A stretch of 64,000 nt of DNA from Phreatobacter aquaticus (lineage in GTDB: Bacteria > Pseudomonadota > Alphaproteobacteria > Rhizobiales > Phreatobacteraceae). Every line of letters starts with the position of its first letter. The stretch's first letter is position 1. The stretch covers positions 3,248,828-3,312,827 of the forward strand of contig NZ_CP039865.1 of NCBI RefSeq assembly GCF_005160265.1, in the 5' to 3' direction. The notes under the pieces were generated by a model, which did not search any database, was not told the DNA's origin, and was given only the letters and a program-made list of their open reading frames with translations. The position numbers were made by a program, and so were the translations under genes. Shown piece after piece: positions 19,613-29,849 of this stretch.

Positions 19613-21895
19613 ATGTCCAAGACCATCACCGACGATCTGAAAACCGGCGCACTGGTCTACCACCGGCTGCCGAAGCCCGGAAAACTGGAGATCCAGGCAA
19701 CCAAGCCGCTCGGCAACCAGCGTGATCTGGCGCTGGCCTATTCGCCGGGCGTTGCGGCTGCCTGCGAGGCGATCGTCGCCGATCCCTCGGCTGCCGCCGA
19801 ACTGACCATCCGCGCCAATCTCGTCGCCGTCATTTCCAACGGCACCGCGGTCCTCGGCCTCGGCAATATCGGCCCGCTCGCCTCCAAGCCGGTCATGGAG
19901 GGCAAGGCGGTCCTGTTCAAGAAATTCGCCGGCATCGACGTCTTCGATATCGAGATCGACGCGCTCGAGATCGACCGCATCGTCGATGTGGTGGCAGCGC
20001 TGGAGCCGACCTTCGGCGGCATCAATCTCGAGGACATCAAGGCCCCGGAATGTTTCGAGGTCGAGCGGCGCCTGCGCGAGCGCATGGCGATCCCGGTGTT
20101 CCATGACGACCAGCACGGCACCGCCATCATCGTCGGCGCGGCCGTCACCAATGCGCTGGAACTGATGGGCAAGAAATTCGAGGACGTGAAGATCGTCGCG
20201 TCCGGCGCGGGCGCTGCGGCCATCGCCTGCCTCAATCTGCTCCGCGAACTCGGAGCCAAGGTCGAGAACATCTGGGTCTCTGACCTTGAGGGCGTGGTCT
20301 ACAAGGGCCGCGAGAAGCTGATGGACCCCTACAAGGAGGTCTATGCCAAGGACACCAACGCCCGCACCCTCGACGACATCATCGGCGATGCCGACATCTT
20401 CCTCGGCGTCTCGGCCGCCAATGTGCTGAAGCCCTCCATGGTCCAGAAGATGGCCAAGGGCCCGCTGATCATGGCGCTCGCCAACCCCAATCCGGAGATC
20501 ATGCCGGACGAGGCGCGCGCCGTGCGTCCGGATGCCATGATCTGCACCGGACGGTCGGATTTCCCCAACCAGGTCAACAACGTCCTCTGCTTCCCCTACA
20601 TCTTCCGCGGCGCGCTGGATTGCGGCGCGACCGCCATCAACGAGCCGATGAAGCTCGCAGCCGTGCGCGCCATTGCGGGCCTTGCCCGCGAAGCGCCGTC
20701 CGATGTGGTGGCGCGTGCCTATGGCGGCGAGGTCGGAACCTTCGGATCGGGCAGCCTGATCCCGTCGCCCTTCGACCCCCGGCTGATCCTGCGCATCGCG
20801 CCGGCTGTCGCGAAGGCGGCCATGGAGACCGGCGTCGCCACCCGCCCGATCAAGGATTTCGACGCCTACCACGCCGAGCTCTCGCGCTTCGTGTTCCGCT
20901 CCGGCCTCCTGATGAAGCCGGTCTTCGACAAGGCCAAGCAGGCGCCGAAGCGCGTCATCTATGCCGAGGGCGAGGACGAGCGCATCCTGCGCGCCGCCCA
21001 GGTCGTGGTCGAGGACGGGCTGGCCTTCCCGGTGCTCATCGGCCGCCCGGCGGTGGTCGAGCAGCGCTTGGAGCGCTTCGGCCTGTCGATCAAGATCGGC
21101 CGCGACTTCGAGCTGATCGATCCGCAATCCGATCCGCGCTACCGCGACTATGTCGCGACCTACAACGAGCGTGTCGGCCGGCGCGGCGTCACCCCCGATG
21201 CTGCGCGCACCATCATTCGCACGTCGAACTCGGCAATCGCTGCGGTTGCACTGCAGCGTGGCGACGTCGACGCGTTGATCTGCGGCGTGGAAGGCCGGTT
21301 CAACACCCATCTGCGCCATATCCGCCAGGTGATCGGCCTGAAGCAGGGGGCCAACGCCCTTGCCGCGCTGTCCTTGCTGATCACGTCCAAGGGGCCGCTG
21401 TTCATCGCCGACACCCATGTCAGCACCAATCCGACGCCGGCCGAACTGGCCGACATGACGATCGCCGCCGCCGCCCATGTCCGCCGCTTCGGCCTCGAGC
21501 CGAAGATCGCCATGGTCAGCCATTCGGATTTCGGCTCCTACGACGATGCCGACGCCGAGAAGCTGCAGCTGGCGCTGAAGATGATCTGGGAGCGCGCGCC
21601 GGAACTGGAGGTCGACGGCGAGATGCACGCCGACACGGCACTGCTGCCGGACCTGCGCGAGCGCGTCTTCCCGCAGTCGCGCCTCACCGGCGTCGCCAAT
21701 GTCATGATCATGCCCAACATGGCGGCTGCCAATATTGCTTTCCAGGTCATCAAGGTGCTGGCCGACGCACTGCCTGTTGGCCCGATCCTGATCGGCCAGG
21801 CCAAGCCCGCCCATATCCTGACCTCGTCGGTGACCGCGCGCGGCGTCGTCAACATGACCGCGCTCGCCGTCGTGGAAGCCCAGGGCCGCGAGTGA
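19613..21895 (+). CDS. maeB: NADP-dependent malic enzyme with phosphotransacetylase domain
   Basis: Decarboxylates malate to pyruvate with NADPH formation. 760 residues, the typical MaeB chimera. The malic domains (about 1-420) show [44 protein letters not shown] and the Rossmann [15 protein letters not shown]. The C-terminal 330 residues are a PTA/PTB-like domain ([37 protein letters not shown]), which in MaeB proteins is regulatory rather than a working transacetylase. The ATG at [12 protein letters not shown] was taken as start. Monocistronic, as far as can be seen. Confidence 0.96.
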   Translation: MSKTITDDLKTGALVYHRLPKPGKLEIQATKPLGNQRDLALAYSPGVAAACEAIVADPSAAAELTIRANLVAVISNGTAVLGLGNIGPLASKPVMEGKAVLFKKFAGIDVFDIEIDALEIDRIVDVVAALEPTFGGINLEDIKAPECFEVERRLRERMAIPVFHDDQHGTAIIVGAAVTNALELMGKKFEDVKIVASGAGAAAIACLNLLRELGAKVENIWVSDLEGVVYKGREKLMDPYKEVYAKDTNARTLDDIIGDADIFLGVSAANVLKPSMVQKMAKGPLIMALANPNPEIMPDEARAVRPDAMICTGRSDFPNQVNNVLCFPYIFRGALDCGATAINEPMKLAAVRAIAGLAREAPSDVVARAYGGEVGTFGSGSLIPSPFDPRLILRIAPAVAKAAMETGVATRPIKDFDAYHAELSRFVFRSGLLMKPVFDKAKQAPKRVIYAEGEDERILRAAQVVVEDGLAFPVLIGRPAVVEQRLERFGLSIKIGRDFELIDPQSDPRYRDYVATYNERVGRRGVTPDAARTIIRTSNSAIAAVALQRGDVDALICGVEGRFNTHLRHIRQVIGLKQGANALAALSLLITSKGPLFIADTHVSTNPTPAELADMTIAAAAHVRRFGLEPKIAMVSHSDFGSYDDADAEKLQLALKMIWERAPELEVDGEMHADTALLPDLRERVFPQSRLTGVANVMIMPNMAAANIAFQVIKVLADALPVGPILIGQAKPAHILTSSVTARGVVNMTALAVVEAQGRE

Positions 21896-21902
21896 TTCAG
21901 CT

Positions 21903-21917
21903 GTTACATGACGTAAC
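21903..21917. promoter_or_regulatory. Inverted repeat upstream of EAL gene
   Basis: GTTAC-ATGAC-GTAAC, a perfect 5-bp inverted repeat with 5-bp spacer, 36 bases before the GTG start of the EAL-domain gene. It could be an operator, but no family can be named. Confidence 0.3.
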
Positions 21918-21952
21918 GGCAGTCAAGGGACCATTAAGGCGATCCATCTAAA

Positions 21953-23611
21953 GTGCTGAATTGTCTTGTTGATCTCCCGGCTGGTCGGGGGTCGCGGAGA
22001 CAGCGCAGCGGGGCTGCTTTGGGCGCGGATTTCGGGGCAAGGGGCCTGAATCTTCTGGCGGCCGCGGTCATCGCGGTTTTGGCGCCCGTGACCGGCTATG
22101 TCGGCGCCGAAACCTATCTGCACTATGGCTTGCAGCAGCATCTTGCCGCCACCGCTGAACTGGTTGTTCAGCGCATCGACGGATCGATCGACCGCGCATC
22201 CGCCAATCTGCGCACGCTTGCGGCCAGCCCCGACGATGTCTGCGGCCCGCAAGCGCGCGATCGTCTCCGGCTGCTGGTGTTCAACTCGCCGGTCCTGAAG
22301 GAAGTCGCCGTTTTCGGGCCGGACGACAGGATCCGCTGCAGCAACAACGTCGATATCATGCAGATGCAGACAATCGGCACCATGCAGCCGACGTCTCAGC
22401 AGGACATCTTTTTGTCGATCGCAGTCGTGCCGCCGACAGATCGCCGCGTGCTGCGCGTCATCATGAGGCGCGATCGCCAGCAGGCTTTCGGCGGGCTCAT
22501 TCCGGTCGAACTGTTCGTGCCATCGACCATGATCCGCACGGGAGAGACCGGGCTCGGGGTCCAGATCGAGGCGGGCGAAAGCGTTCGCATGATCTCGGAG
22601 GGCTTCGAGGGCGCCGAGAACAGCGGCAAGGACACCCGTGGCGCAGCAACGTCCCGCCGCTATCCGGTCCGCGTGCTGGTCGCAGCCTCGGGGCAGGTCT
22701 GGCGGCAGGCGCACTCCCACGTCTACCTCATCGCCATCGCCATTGCCGGTGCCTTCGGTCTGCTGATTGCCTGGCTGATCGTGCTCAACGCCCGCCGTCG
22801 CGGCGATGACCCGATCGCCGGCATGCAACGCGCTCTCGATCGCGGCGAGTTCATTCCCTATTACCAGCCGATCGTCGACATCGACACCGGCCGCATCTGC
22901 GGCTGCGAGGTGCTGGTGCGCTGGCGCAAGGCCGATGGGCAGATGATCCCGCCGGGCTCGTTCATCGGCGAGGCCGAGCGGTCCGGCTTCATCTTCCCGC
23001 TGACTCTGTCGCTGATGCGCCAGGCCGCCGCCGAACTCGGACCGTCCTACGCAACGCGCCCGTCGCTCAAATGCGGCTTCAACCTGTGCGCCGCCCATTT
23101 CCAGGACGACAAGATCGTCGACGACGTTCAGGAGATCTTCCAGCGCTCGCAGATGCACCTGAGCCAGGTGCTGCTCGAGGTGACGGAGCGCGATGCGCTG
23201 CCGGACATGGACACGGCCCGCAACATCATCGCCAGCCTGCAGGCCATGGGGGTCCGCGTGGCCCTTGACGACGTCGGCACCGGCCACGGCGGCATGAGCT
23301 ATCTCCTCAAGCTCGGTGTCGATGTCATGAAGATCGACAAGCTGTTCATTGACGCGCTGGGCGCCGAGCGCCAGTCGACCGCCATCGTCGACAGCCTGAT
23401 CGACCTTGCCGCCCATCTCAACATGGACGTGGTCGCCGAAGGCGTCGAGACCTTCGCCCAGGTCGAGGCCCTGCGCCGCCGCGGTGTCCGCCAGGCCCAG
23501 GGCTATGTGTTCTCGCCGCCACTGCCGGGCTCGTCCTTCGTGCAACTGGTCGAGGCCATGGAGCCGGCGGTCACCGACAGCCAGCCGGTCAAGAAAGCGC
23601 TCCGCGGCTGA
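21953..23611 (+). CDS. Membrane c-di-GMP phosphodiesterase, CSS-motif plus EAL
   Basis: 552 residues: a membrane helix (LNLLAAAVIAVLAPVTGYVG), a periplasmic sensory region with two cysteines (DDVCGP about 98 and IRCSNN about 126) like CSS-motif redox-sensing domains, a second helix (LIAIAIAGAFGLLIAWLIV), then EAL from about 288. The EAL motif reads EVL (CEVLVRW). Catalytic and metal residues are otherwise intact: GFNLCAAHF, LLEVTERD, LDDVGTGHGG, MKIDK and VAEGVET. It probably hydrolyses c-di-GMP in response to a periplasmic signal, often disulfide state in this family. No GGDEF domain. GTG start. Confidence 0.9.
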   Translation: MLNCLVDLPAGRGSRRQRSGAALGADFGARGLNLLAAAVIAVLAPVTGYVGAETYLHYGLQQHLAATAELVVQRIDGSIDRASANLRTLAASPDDVCGPQARDRLRLLVFNSPVLKEVAVFGPDDRIRCSNNVDIMQMQTIGTMQPTSQQDIFLSIAVVPPTDRRVLRVIMRRDRQQAFGGLIPVELFVPSTMIRTGETGLGVQIEAGESVRMISEGFEGAENSGKDTRGAATSRRYPVRVLVAASGQVWRQAHSHVYLIAIAIAGAFGLLIAWLIVLNARRRGDDPIAGMQRALDRGEFIPYYQPIVDIDTGRICGCEVLVRWRKADGQMIPPGSFIGEAERSGFIFPLTLSLMRQAAAELGPSYATRPSLKCGFNLCAAHFQDDKIVDDVQEIFQRSQMHLSQVLLEVTERDALPDMDTARNIIASLQAMGVRVALDDVGTGHGGMSYLLKLGVDVMKIDKLFIDALGAERQSTAIVDSLIDLAAHLNMDVVAEGVETFAQVEALRRRGVRQAQGYVFSPPLPGSSFVQLVEAMEPAVTDSQPVKKALRG

Positions 23612-23748
23612 GGTGACCTGCCGCGCCCTTCAGGCGTCGCCCTCCGCGCAGAAGGCACTTGTCTACCGAAGGCGACTTCCGTTACGTCAGATCGACGATG
23701 GTCGACGAGGCATCGCTCCGGGCGATCCCTTGCGCAGCGGGGGTGGCG

Positions 23749-24441
23749 ATGCTGGACATCATCAAGGTGACATTGCGCCAGATTGCCTCGCCGGAATTCC
23801 GGCATGTCCTGGCCAAATCGGTGATGCTGGCGGTCGTCCTGCTGGTGGCGCTGTGGGGCCTGCTTTATCTGGCCTATCGCTGGTGGCTGCTCGGCTGGCT
23901 GGCCAGCCATGCCTGGGTTGCGCCCGACGGCTGGGCGGCGACCGTCCTCAACCTCGCTGCGGGCCTCGGCCTCGTCGTGTTGATGATCGCGCTGACGCTG
24001 CCGGTTCTCCGCTTCGTTGCCGGCAATTACCTGAATGAGGTTGCTGCCCTCGTCATTCCGCCGACGCTCGCGTCCGGCCTTTCGCGGCGTCAGGGGCCGG
24101 ACGGGGCAAGCAACCTCGGTGCCTCGGCGGGTCTCGCGACCAGAAGCCTGCTGACCAATCTGGTCATGCTGCCGTTCGCGCTGGTCCCGGTCGTCGGCCC
24201 GGCGGCGATCTTCCTGGTGAACAGCCGCAATGTCGGTCGAAGCTACTTCGCGATGGTCAATGCATCCCGTTCGGACGAGGAGAGGGCGCGCCTGATGGCG
24301 CAGTTTCGCTGGGCAATCTGGGCTGCGGGTGGAGCGATCGTCGCGCTGTCGGCCGTGCCGGTGATCAACGTGGTCGTGCCGACATTTGGCAGCACGCTGA
24401 TGATCCATCTGTCCCAGCGCTTGATGGATGAGCCGTCCTGA
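23749..24441 (+). CDS. EI24-domain (CysZ-like) membrane protein
   Basis: 230 residues with four to five hydrophobic stretches (LAKSVMLAVVLLVALWGLL, VLNLAAGLGLVVLMIALTL, LLTNLVMLPFALVPVVGP, IVALSAVPVINVVVPTFG). The arrangement, including FVAGNYLNEVAALV and the ARLMAQFRW segment near the end, fits the EI24/CysZ family. CysZ of E. coli is a sulfate channel, but many EI24 members in alphaproteobacteria are uncharacterised, and no sulfur gene is nearby. Start chosen with GGGGG six bases upstream; ATG at 23698 is possible. Confidence 0.75.
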   Translation: MLDIIKVTLRQIASPEFRHVLAKSVMLAVVLLVALWGLLYLAYRWWLLGWLASHAWVAPDGWAATVLNLAAGLGLVVLMIALTLPVLRFVAGNYLNEVAALVIPPTLASGLSRRQGPDGASNLGASAGLATRSLLTNLVMLPFALVPVVGPAAIFLVNSRNVGRSYFAMVNASRSDEERARLMAQFRWAIWAAGGAIVALSAVPVINVVVPTFGSTLMIHLSQRLMDEPS

Positions 24442-24614
24442 GCCTTCCGGCATCGGACCGCTGAATCCGTTTCTGAAGCAGCGGAATCAGAATCAGAAGT
24501 TCAACGCAGCCGCTCAAGTGATTCAGAATGTGAGCGAATTTCGCCAAATGCGAATCTGGATATGAAAGGGTGGAATCTGGATCTGCACGGCCGAAAAGCC
24601 ACGCGCGGTGCTTT

Positions 24615-24640
24615 ACCTCTCCCCGCGCGCGGGGAGAGGT
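24615..24640. repeat. Dispersed palindrome type I, copy 2
   Basis: A perfect 26-bp palindrome (ACCTCTCCCCGCG followed by its exact complement) in the 260-base gap between the convergent EI24 and slt genes. It matches the copy at 10231-10262. The rest of the gap (24442-24600) is comparatively AT-rich with repeated GAATC motifs and has no gene. Confidence 0.85.
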
Positions 24641-24701
24641 GAGAAGCGCGCCCGGCGTTTCAGGCGTTCAAGGACCCCCATTCGCCGGGGGCCGCCCGCC
24701 C

Positions 24702-26810
24702 TCAGTTGGTCCGGCCGCGCCGCAGATCGGCCTCGATCCGGAGCCCCGACCCGCCGCCGAGGCGGGCGCGATAGACCTGCACATTCTCCATCACGCGCTG
24801 CACGTAGTTGCGGGTCTCCGAGAAGGGGATGCGCTCGACCCAGTCGACCGGATCGACGTTCGGGCTGCGCGGATCGCCGTATTTCTCGATCCATTCGCGG
24901 GCCCGCGACCGGCCGGCATTGTAGGCGACGAAGGTCAGGATGTAGCTGCCGTTGAACTCGGCCACGAGCTCGCCGAGATGGGCAGCGCCGATCCGCGCAT
25001 TGTAGGCGGGGTCGGAAAGCAGCCGGGCCTGGTCGAAGGCGACGCCATAGGTGCGGGCGGTCGCGCGTGCGGTAGCCGGCATGAGCTGCAGCAGGCCGCG
25101 GGCCCCGGCATGGCTAAGGGCGCGCGGGTCGAACGTCGATTCCTGGCGCGCGATGGCATAGACCACGGACCGGTCGATCTCCGGCCCGACATGGGTATAG
25201 GCGGGAATGCCGAGCGTCGGGAAGGCATGGGTGTCAAAGGGCAGGCCGCGATTGTTGGCGAGCTTGCCAAGGGTCAAAACCCCCTTGGCGTCATTGTTGC
25301 GCGCTGCGATCTCGGCGGCGCCGCTCAACTGGCCCTGGTCGGTGGCGCGCAGTCCGAGATCGGCGAGGATCACACGTGCCAGATCCGGTTCGCCCGCTGC
25401 ATAGAGCAGATTGACGGCGCGGACGAGCGGGCCGCCCATTTCTGCGGATTCCTGCGGGCGGCGGACGGGCAGGTCGGTCAGGCCGAGTTTGGCGCGGGCG
25501 AGCTGGCCGTAATAGTGGGTTGAATGGCGGGCCGCCTGCTCATAGGCGCGGCGGGCCTCGGCCTGGTGGCTCTGCGCCTCATGGGCCCGGCCGATCCAGT
25601 AGAGGGCACGCGACTGCGACATGGGCGTGTGGGCAGCGGCGCGGGCGGCCTCGAAATGGCGGAGGCCGGCGCCGGCATCGTTGAGATGGCGCAAAGCGAC
25701 CCAACCGGCATGGAACTCGGCATCGACGCGCGACGCGCCCTCGCGCACCGCATGGGTGGAGGCGACCCGGTAAGCGGTGCGCGCGTCGCCGGCATCGATC
25801 AGCTTGCGCACCATGACGCGCCGCTCGGTCCACCAGTCCTCGGCCTTGCCAAGGATGGCGGGATCGCGCGGGGCATTGATCAGGATGGCTGCGGCTTCCG
25901 TCGCCCGGTCCTCGCGGCGGAGCCACTGGGCCTTCGCGAACAGATAGGCGGGGTCATGGTGCAGCGAGGCCGGCACATGGGCGAGAAGCGCGCCACCATT
26001 GGAGCGGCGGGCGCCGATGGCCAGGAAGGCGCGGGCGATTGCCACCTGTCCGGGGCCAAGCCGTTGCGCGGCACGGATCGCGGTCGCCTCCTGCTCCTCG
26101 TGCAGCATGCGATCCATCCGGGCCTTGTGGTCGGCATGGCTGATCGCCGAGGCAAAGCCGCCGAGCAGGGCCTGTTCGGTCTCGGCCGAGAGATCGAATG
26201 CGCGCCAGGTCTCGCGGGCGAGCCGGTTCGCCCGCTCCGTGTCGCCAGCCCGCTTCAGGGCCAGCGCCAGCGCGATGCGTCCCTTGGCGGAGGTCGGCTG
26301 GCGGTTGCCATAGAAGGCGCGGACGGTGGCGCCGTCGATATTCTCTTCCAGCAGCGTGCCCTCGGCCCGCATGCGGATGCGCTGTGCCGCAGGAAAGCCG
26401 GGATTCTCGCGTAGGAAGGCCGAAAGACGGGCAAAGCCCGGAGTTTCGGCCGAACGCAGGATCGCCCATTCGGCGACCACGCGCGCGACCGGGTCGGTTA
26501 GCTGGCCTCGGGCCGCGGTCGCCTGTTCGATCCGGCCGGCCTTGGCCGCTGCAATGATCCGTCCAAGGGCCGCGGCATCCGCCGTGCCCGTCGACGGACC
26601 GGTCGGGCGCCAGGCGCGTTCGGCCGCGCTCACCGAGCCGGTCGTGTCCGGGGCGGTGTTGCGGGCAAAGGTGAGGAGATGCAGCGGCGTGTCGCCGTCG
26701 CTCTCCTGGGCAAGGGCGGAGGAGGAGAAAGGTTCGCGCAGCACGATCGCGCCGACGACCAGGCCGGCGGACAATAAAAAGCGGGGCAGACGGCCACTAA
26801 TCGGCACCAT
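24702..26810 (-). CDS. slt: Soluble lytic murein transglycosylase
   Basis: Cleaves peptidoglycan glycan strands in the periplasm to give 1,6-anhydro ends. 702 residues: N-terminal signal/anchor (RFLLSAGLVVGAIVL, then ALAQ), a long helical superhelix (about 60-520, with TPR-like LYWIGRAHEAQSHQAEARRA), and a C-terminal SLT domain with catalytic Glu in ARQESTFDPRALS (about 556), GLLQLMPATA and YNAGRSRAREWIEKYG. An in-frame ATG at 26849 is an alternative start. Divergent from dapA. Confidence 0.94.
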   Translation of the reverse strand: MVPISGRLPRFLLSAGLVVGAIVLREPFSSSALAQESDGDTPLHLLTFARNTAPDTTGSVSAAERAWRPTGPSTGTADAAALGRIIAAAKAGRIEQATAARGQLTDPVARVVAEWAILRSAETPGFARLSAFLRENPGFPAAQRIRMRAEGTLLEENIDGATVRAFYGNRQPTSAKGRIALALALKRAGDTERANRLARETWRAFDLSAETEQALLGGFASAISHADHKARMDRMLHEEQEATAIRAAQRLGPGQVAIARAFLAIGARRSNGGALLAHVPASLHHDPAYLFAKAQWLRREDRATEAAAILINAPRDPAILGKAEDWWTERRVMVRKLIDAGDARTAYRVASTHAVREGASRVDAEFHAGWVALRHLNDAGAGLRHFEAARAAAHTPMSQSRALYWIGRAHEAQSHQAEARRAYEQAARHSTHYYGQLARAKLGLTDLPVRRPQESAEMGGPLVRAVNLLYAAGEPDLARVILADLGLRATDQGQLSGAAEIAARNNDAKGVLTLGKLANNRGLPFDTHAFPTLGIPAYTHVGPEIDRSVVYAIARQESTFDPRALSHAGARGLLQLMPATARATARTYGVAFDQARLLSDPAYNARIGAAHLGELVAEFNGSYILTFVAYNAGRSRAREWIEKYGDPRSPNVDPVDWVERIPFSETRNYVQRVMENVQVYRARLGGGSGLRIEADLRRGRTN

Positions 26811-27167
26811 GGGAAGACCCGTCCTGATACGCGACGCGAACGGGCCCATCGCAAACGGCGATACCGGCCCTTGTGAGCTTGGTTATCAGGCTGTTTTCCT
26901 TGACGAGTCCTGAACGGACAGGGGGGCGTTCGGCGAACCTGGTTAAGCATTGGTTAGTGGCGAGGTCAGGGCGACGAGGTGGAGCGACACCTCTCTCCTG
27001 TTCCAGGTCGGCTCCTGATCGCCGCGCCTGTGGCCACCGCGCCCCGGCCCTGCGGCCCCTCGGCTTGAGCCATGATGTACTTGACCTTTTGGCGGCTTCG
27101 GGGCTTTGTGTCCGGCCGCAGCGCACCGGGCTCGTCCGGAGCGCGATCTCCCGTTCCGGAGCTCGTT

Positions 27168-28055
27168 ATGTCCGCCAATCCGTTCAAGGGTTCGATCCCC
27201 GCCCTCGTCACCCCGTTCAAGGACGGCAAGGTCGACGAGAAGGCCTTTCGCGCCCATGTGGACTGGGTCATCACCGAGGGCTCGCATGGCATCGTGCCGG
27301 TCGGCACCACGGGCGAGAGCCCGACGCTGACCCATGACGAGCACAAGCGCGTCATCGAGATGGCGATCGACGAGGCGCGCGGCCGCGTGCCGGTGATCGC
27401 CGGCGCCGGCTCCAACAACACGCTCGACGCGATCGAGTTCTCCCAGCATGCGGAGAAGGTGGGCGCGCAGGCGCTGCTGCATGTCACGCCTTACTACAAC
27501 AAGCCCAGCCAGGAGGGTTTGTTCCAGCATTTCAAGGCGATAGCCGAGGCGACCAGCCTGCCGATCTTCATCTACAACATCCCGCCGCGCTCGGTGGTGG
27601 ACATGTCGGTGGAGACCATGGCCAGGCTCGCCGCGATCCCGAATATCGTCGGCGTCAAGGACGCCACCGCCAAGCTCGACCGCGTCTCGGCCCAGCGTGA
27701 GGCCTGTGGCGCCGACTTCATCCAGCTCTCGGGCGAGGACGGCACCGCGCTCGCGCACATGGCCCATGGCGGCCATGGCTGCATCTCGGTGACGGCCAAT
27801 GTCGCGCCTAGGCTTTGCGCCGAGTTCCAGAACGCCTGCATGGCCGGTGACTATGCCAAGGCGCTCAAGCTGCAGGACAAGCTCTTCCCGCTGCACCAGG
27901 CCGTGTTCCTCGAGCCGAACCCGTGCCCGTCCAAGGCGGCGCTTGCCATGCTTGGCCGCATGTCGGACGAGGTGCGCCTGCCCATGGTCGGCGTCACCAG
28001 CCAGACCCGCGACGCCTTGAAGAAGGCGCTCGTCCACGCCGGTCTGATGAACTGA
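27168..28055 (+). CDS. dapA: 4-hydroxy-tetrahydrodipicolinate synthase
   Basis: Condenses pyruvate with aspartate semialdehyde, committing to lysine and meso-diaminopimelate. 295 residues with [10 protein letters not shown] (Thr47, Thr48), Tyr136 in IYNIPPRS and the Schiff-base Lys164 in VGVKDAT, plus [10 protein letters not shown]. The ATG at MSANPFKGS is preferred to an in-frame start 32 codons upstream. Its TGA overlaps the smpB ATG (TGATG), so both are cotranscribed; dapA-smpB is a conserved pair in Hyphomicrobiales. Confidence 0.98.
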   Translation: MSANPFKGSIPALVTPFKDGKVDEKAFRAHVDWVITEGSHGIVPVGTTGESPTLTHDEHKRVIEMAIDEARGRVPVIAGAGSNNTLDAIEFSQHAEKVGAQALLHVTPYYNKPSQEGLFQHFKAIAEATSLPIFIYNIPPRSVVDMSVETMARLAAIPNIVGVKDATAKLDRVSAQREACGADFIQLSGEDGTALAHMAHGGHGCISVTANVAPRLCAEFQNACMAGDYAKALKLQDKLFPLHQAVFLEPNPCPSKAALAMLGRMSDEVRLPMVGVTSQTRDALKKALVHAGLMN

Positions 28056-28528
28056 TGGCGCCGAAGGCCGAACCCAAGATCAAGTCGATCGCGGAGAACC
28101 GGCGCGGTCGCTATGACTATGAGATCATGGAGACCTTCGAGGCCGGCCTGTCGCTGACCGGCACCGAGGTGAAGTCGCTCCGCGCCTCCAAGGCGACGAT
28201 CGCCGAGAGCTATGCCGGCCCGTCTGGCGGCGAGTTCTTCCTGTTCAACTGCAACATCCCCGAATATCTGCAGGCCAACCGGTTCAACCACGAGCCGCGC
28301 CGGCCTCGCCGCCTTCTCCTGCACAAGAAGGAGATCGCCAAGCTGATCGGCGGCGTCCAGCGCGAGGGCATGACCGTCATCCCGCTCAAGATGTACTTCA
28401 ACGAGCAGGGCAGGGCGAAGCTGCAGATCGCGCTCGCCCGCGGCAAGAAGCTGCACGACAAGCGCGATACCGAGAAGAAGCGCGACTGGCAGCGCGACCA
28501 GGCCCGCATCATGCGGGAGCGCGGCTGA
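28055..28528 (+). CDS. smpB: SsrA-binding protein SmpB
   Basis: Binds tmRNA and brings it to stalled ribosomes for trans-translation. 157 residues of OB-fold: [47 protein letters not shown], and the basic C-terminal tail [18 protein letters not shown] that enters the decoding centre. Translationally coupled to dapA. The tmRNA gene itself is not in the window. Confidence 0.98.
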   Translation: MAPKAEPKIKSIAENRRGRYDYEIMETFEAGLSLTGTEVKSLRASKATIAESYAGPSGGEFFLFNCNIPEYLQANRFNHEPRRPRRLLLHKKEIAKLIGGVQREGMTVIPLKMYFNEQGRAKLQIALARGKKLHDKRDTEKKRDWQRDQARIMRERG

Positions 28529-28547
28529 CCCTTTCCGGAGCGATATC

Positions 28548-28934
28548 ATGGCCTTCAAGCTCGACCACGTCGTCATCCATGTGAGCGACTGGGCGCTCTC
28601 CAACGCGTTCTACCGCGACGTGTTCGATGCCGAGATCGTGCCGAGGGGCGCGGGCTTTGCCTACAAGATCGGCGACATCCGCCTGAACTGTCATGGCCCG
28701 GGCATCGGCCACGTCAATGCGGTGGCCAAGGTGCCGGTCATGCCCGGCAATTCCGACATCTGCTTCGAATGGGAAGGCCCGATCGAAGGCGCCGCCGCGC
28801 GTCTGAAGGCGCTCGGTGTCGACGTCGAACTCGGGCCGGTCGCGACCAATGGTGTGCGCGGGCCGGCGATCAGTGTCTACTTCCGCGATCCCGATGGCTC
28901 GCTGCTGGAATTCCTCAGCTATCACAAGGCATAA
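28548..28934 (+). CDS. VOC-family (glyoxalase/bleomycin-resistance fold) protein
   Basis: 128 residues with a single VOC fold: FKLDHVVIHVSDWALSNAFY at the start, SVYFRDPDGSLLEFLSY at the end with the usual metal-ligand Glu. The first strand carries a His (LDHVV) in the metal position. Many VOC proteins are dioxygenases, isomerases or drug-binding proteins; the substrate cannot be told. It follows smpB by 19 bases and is probably the third gene of the dapA operon. Confidence 0.85.
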   Translation: MAFKLDHVVIHVSDWALSNAFYRDVFDAEIVPRGAGFAYKIGDIRLNCHGPGIGHVNAVAKVPVMPGNSDICFEWEGPIEGAAARLKALGVDVELGPVATNGVRGPAISVYFRDPDGSLLEFLSYHKA

Positions 28935-28952
28935 GCCCTTGCTCTAACGAAA

Positions 28953-28974
28953 ACGCCGCCCCTGAGGGCGGCGT
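28953..28974 (-). terminator. Hairpin between VOC gene and sod
   Basis: ACGCCGCCC-CTGA-GGGCGGCGT: a perfect 9-bp stem. Read leftward it is followed by TTTTCGTT, so it best terminates the leftward sod transcript, and it may also stop the rightward dapA operon. Confidence 0.88.
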
Positions 28975-29019
28975 GTCGTTGGCGTGCGGCGAGGGGGGCT
29001 GTTTCGCCGCCCTGCCGGA

Positions 29020-29736
29020 TCAGCCCATGGCCTTGGCGAAGTTGGCCTGTGCCTTGGTCCAGTTGACCGTGTTCCACCAGGACGTAACGTAGTCCGGGCG
29101 GCGGTTCTGGTACTTGAGGTAGTAGGCGTGCTCCCACACGTCGACGCCGAGCACCACGCCCTTGACACCGTCCATGAGCGGGTTGTCCTGGTTCGGCGTC
29201 GAGACGATGGCGAGCTTGCCGTCCTTGTCGACCACCAGCCAGGCCCAGCCCGATCCGAAGCGGCCCACGGCTGACGCCTGGAACTGCTGGCGGAACTTGG
29301 CATGGTCGCCGAAGGTCGAGTTGATCGCGGCGGCCAGCGTACCGGTCGCTTCCTTGGCACCGCCCGGCGTCATGATGTCCCAGAAGAACACGTGGTTCCA
29401 CAGGCCGCCGGCATTGTTGCGCACGCCGGTGCGGATGCCCTCCGGCACGTCCGACAGCTTGCGCAGCACCGGCTCGATCGTATCAGGCTTCAGCGCGGCA
29501 TACTGGCCGGCAAAGGTGTTGAGGTTGCCGATGAAGGCACCCTCGTGGCGCTGGTGGTGAATGGTCATGGTCTGCGTGTCGATATGCGGCTCGAGCGCCT
29601 CATAGGCATAGCCGAGCGGCGGCAGCGTGAACGGGCCGCTGGCGGCCTGCGCAAACACGCGGTGCGCGGCGGGGATCGGCAGGGTGGCTCCGATGGCAGC
29701 AGCGCCAAACAGCTTCAAGGCAAGACGACGGTTCAT
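29020..29736 (-). CDS. sodB: Exported Fe/Mn superoxide dismutase
   Basis: Dismutates superoxide. 238 residues, about 35 more than cytosolic SODs because of an N-terminal export signal with twin arginines ([17 protein letters not shown]) ending near VFAQ, suggesting Tat export of a folded metalloenzyme. Metal ligands H60, H115, D199 and H203 are present ([24 protein letters not shown]). Gln183 in PNQDNP together with GG before LWNH fits the Mn or cambialistic pattern rather than strict Fe. GGGAGAG precedes the ATG. The family is certain; metal preference and the symbol are less so. Confidence 0.92.
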   Translation of the reverse strand: MNRRLALKLFGAAAIGATLPIPAAHRVFAQAASGPFTLPPLGYAYEALEPHIDTQTMTIHHQRHEGAFIGNLNTFAGQYAALKPDTIEPVLRKLSDVPEGIRTGVRNNAGGLWNHVFFWDIMTPGGAKEATGTLAAAINSTFGDHAKFRQQFQASAVGRFGSGWAWLVVDKDGKLAIVSTPNQDNPLMDGVKGVVLGVDVWEHAYYLKYQNRRPDYVTSWWNTVNWTKAQANFAKAMG

Positions 29737-29849
29737 TGGTTCTCTCCCGTAGGTCGTTTGCCGCGCCTCGCAGCACGGTCCATTGGCTTACACGCCCGAC
29801 ACGACAGTTGGACGCCTCATGCATTCATCACGAAACCGTGAGCCCCATG

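Noticed and set aside
19541-21814. A 757-codon open frame on the minus strand opposite the malic enzyme gene
   Set aside because: The high GC content keeps antisense frames open. The predicted peptide is rich in Arg, Gly, Asp and His with no domain, while the plus strand encodes a full malic enzyme. The same applies to long antisense frames opposite lptD, rsh, thrS and btuB.
28935-29019. tmRNA or small RNA near smpB
   Set aside because: The gap holds only a terminator hairpin; no tRNA-like acceptor or tag-encoding sequence is visible.
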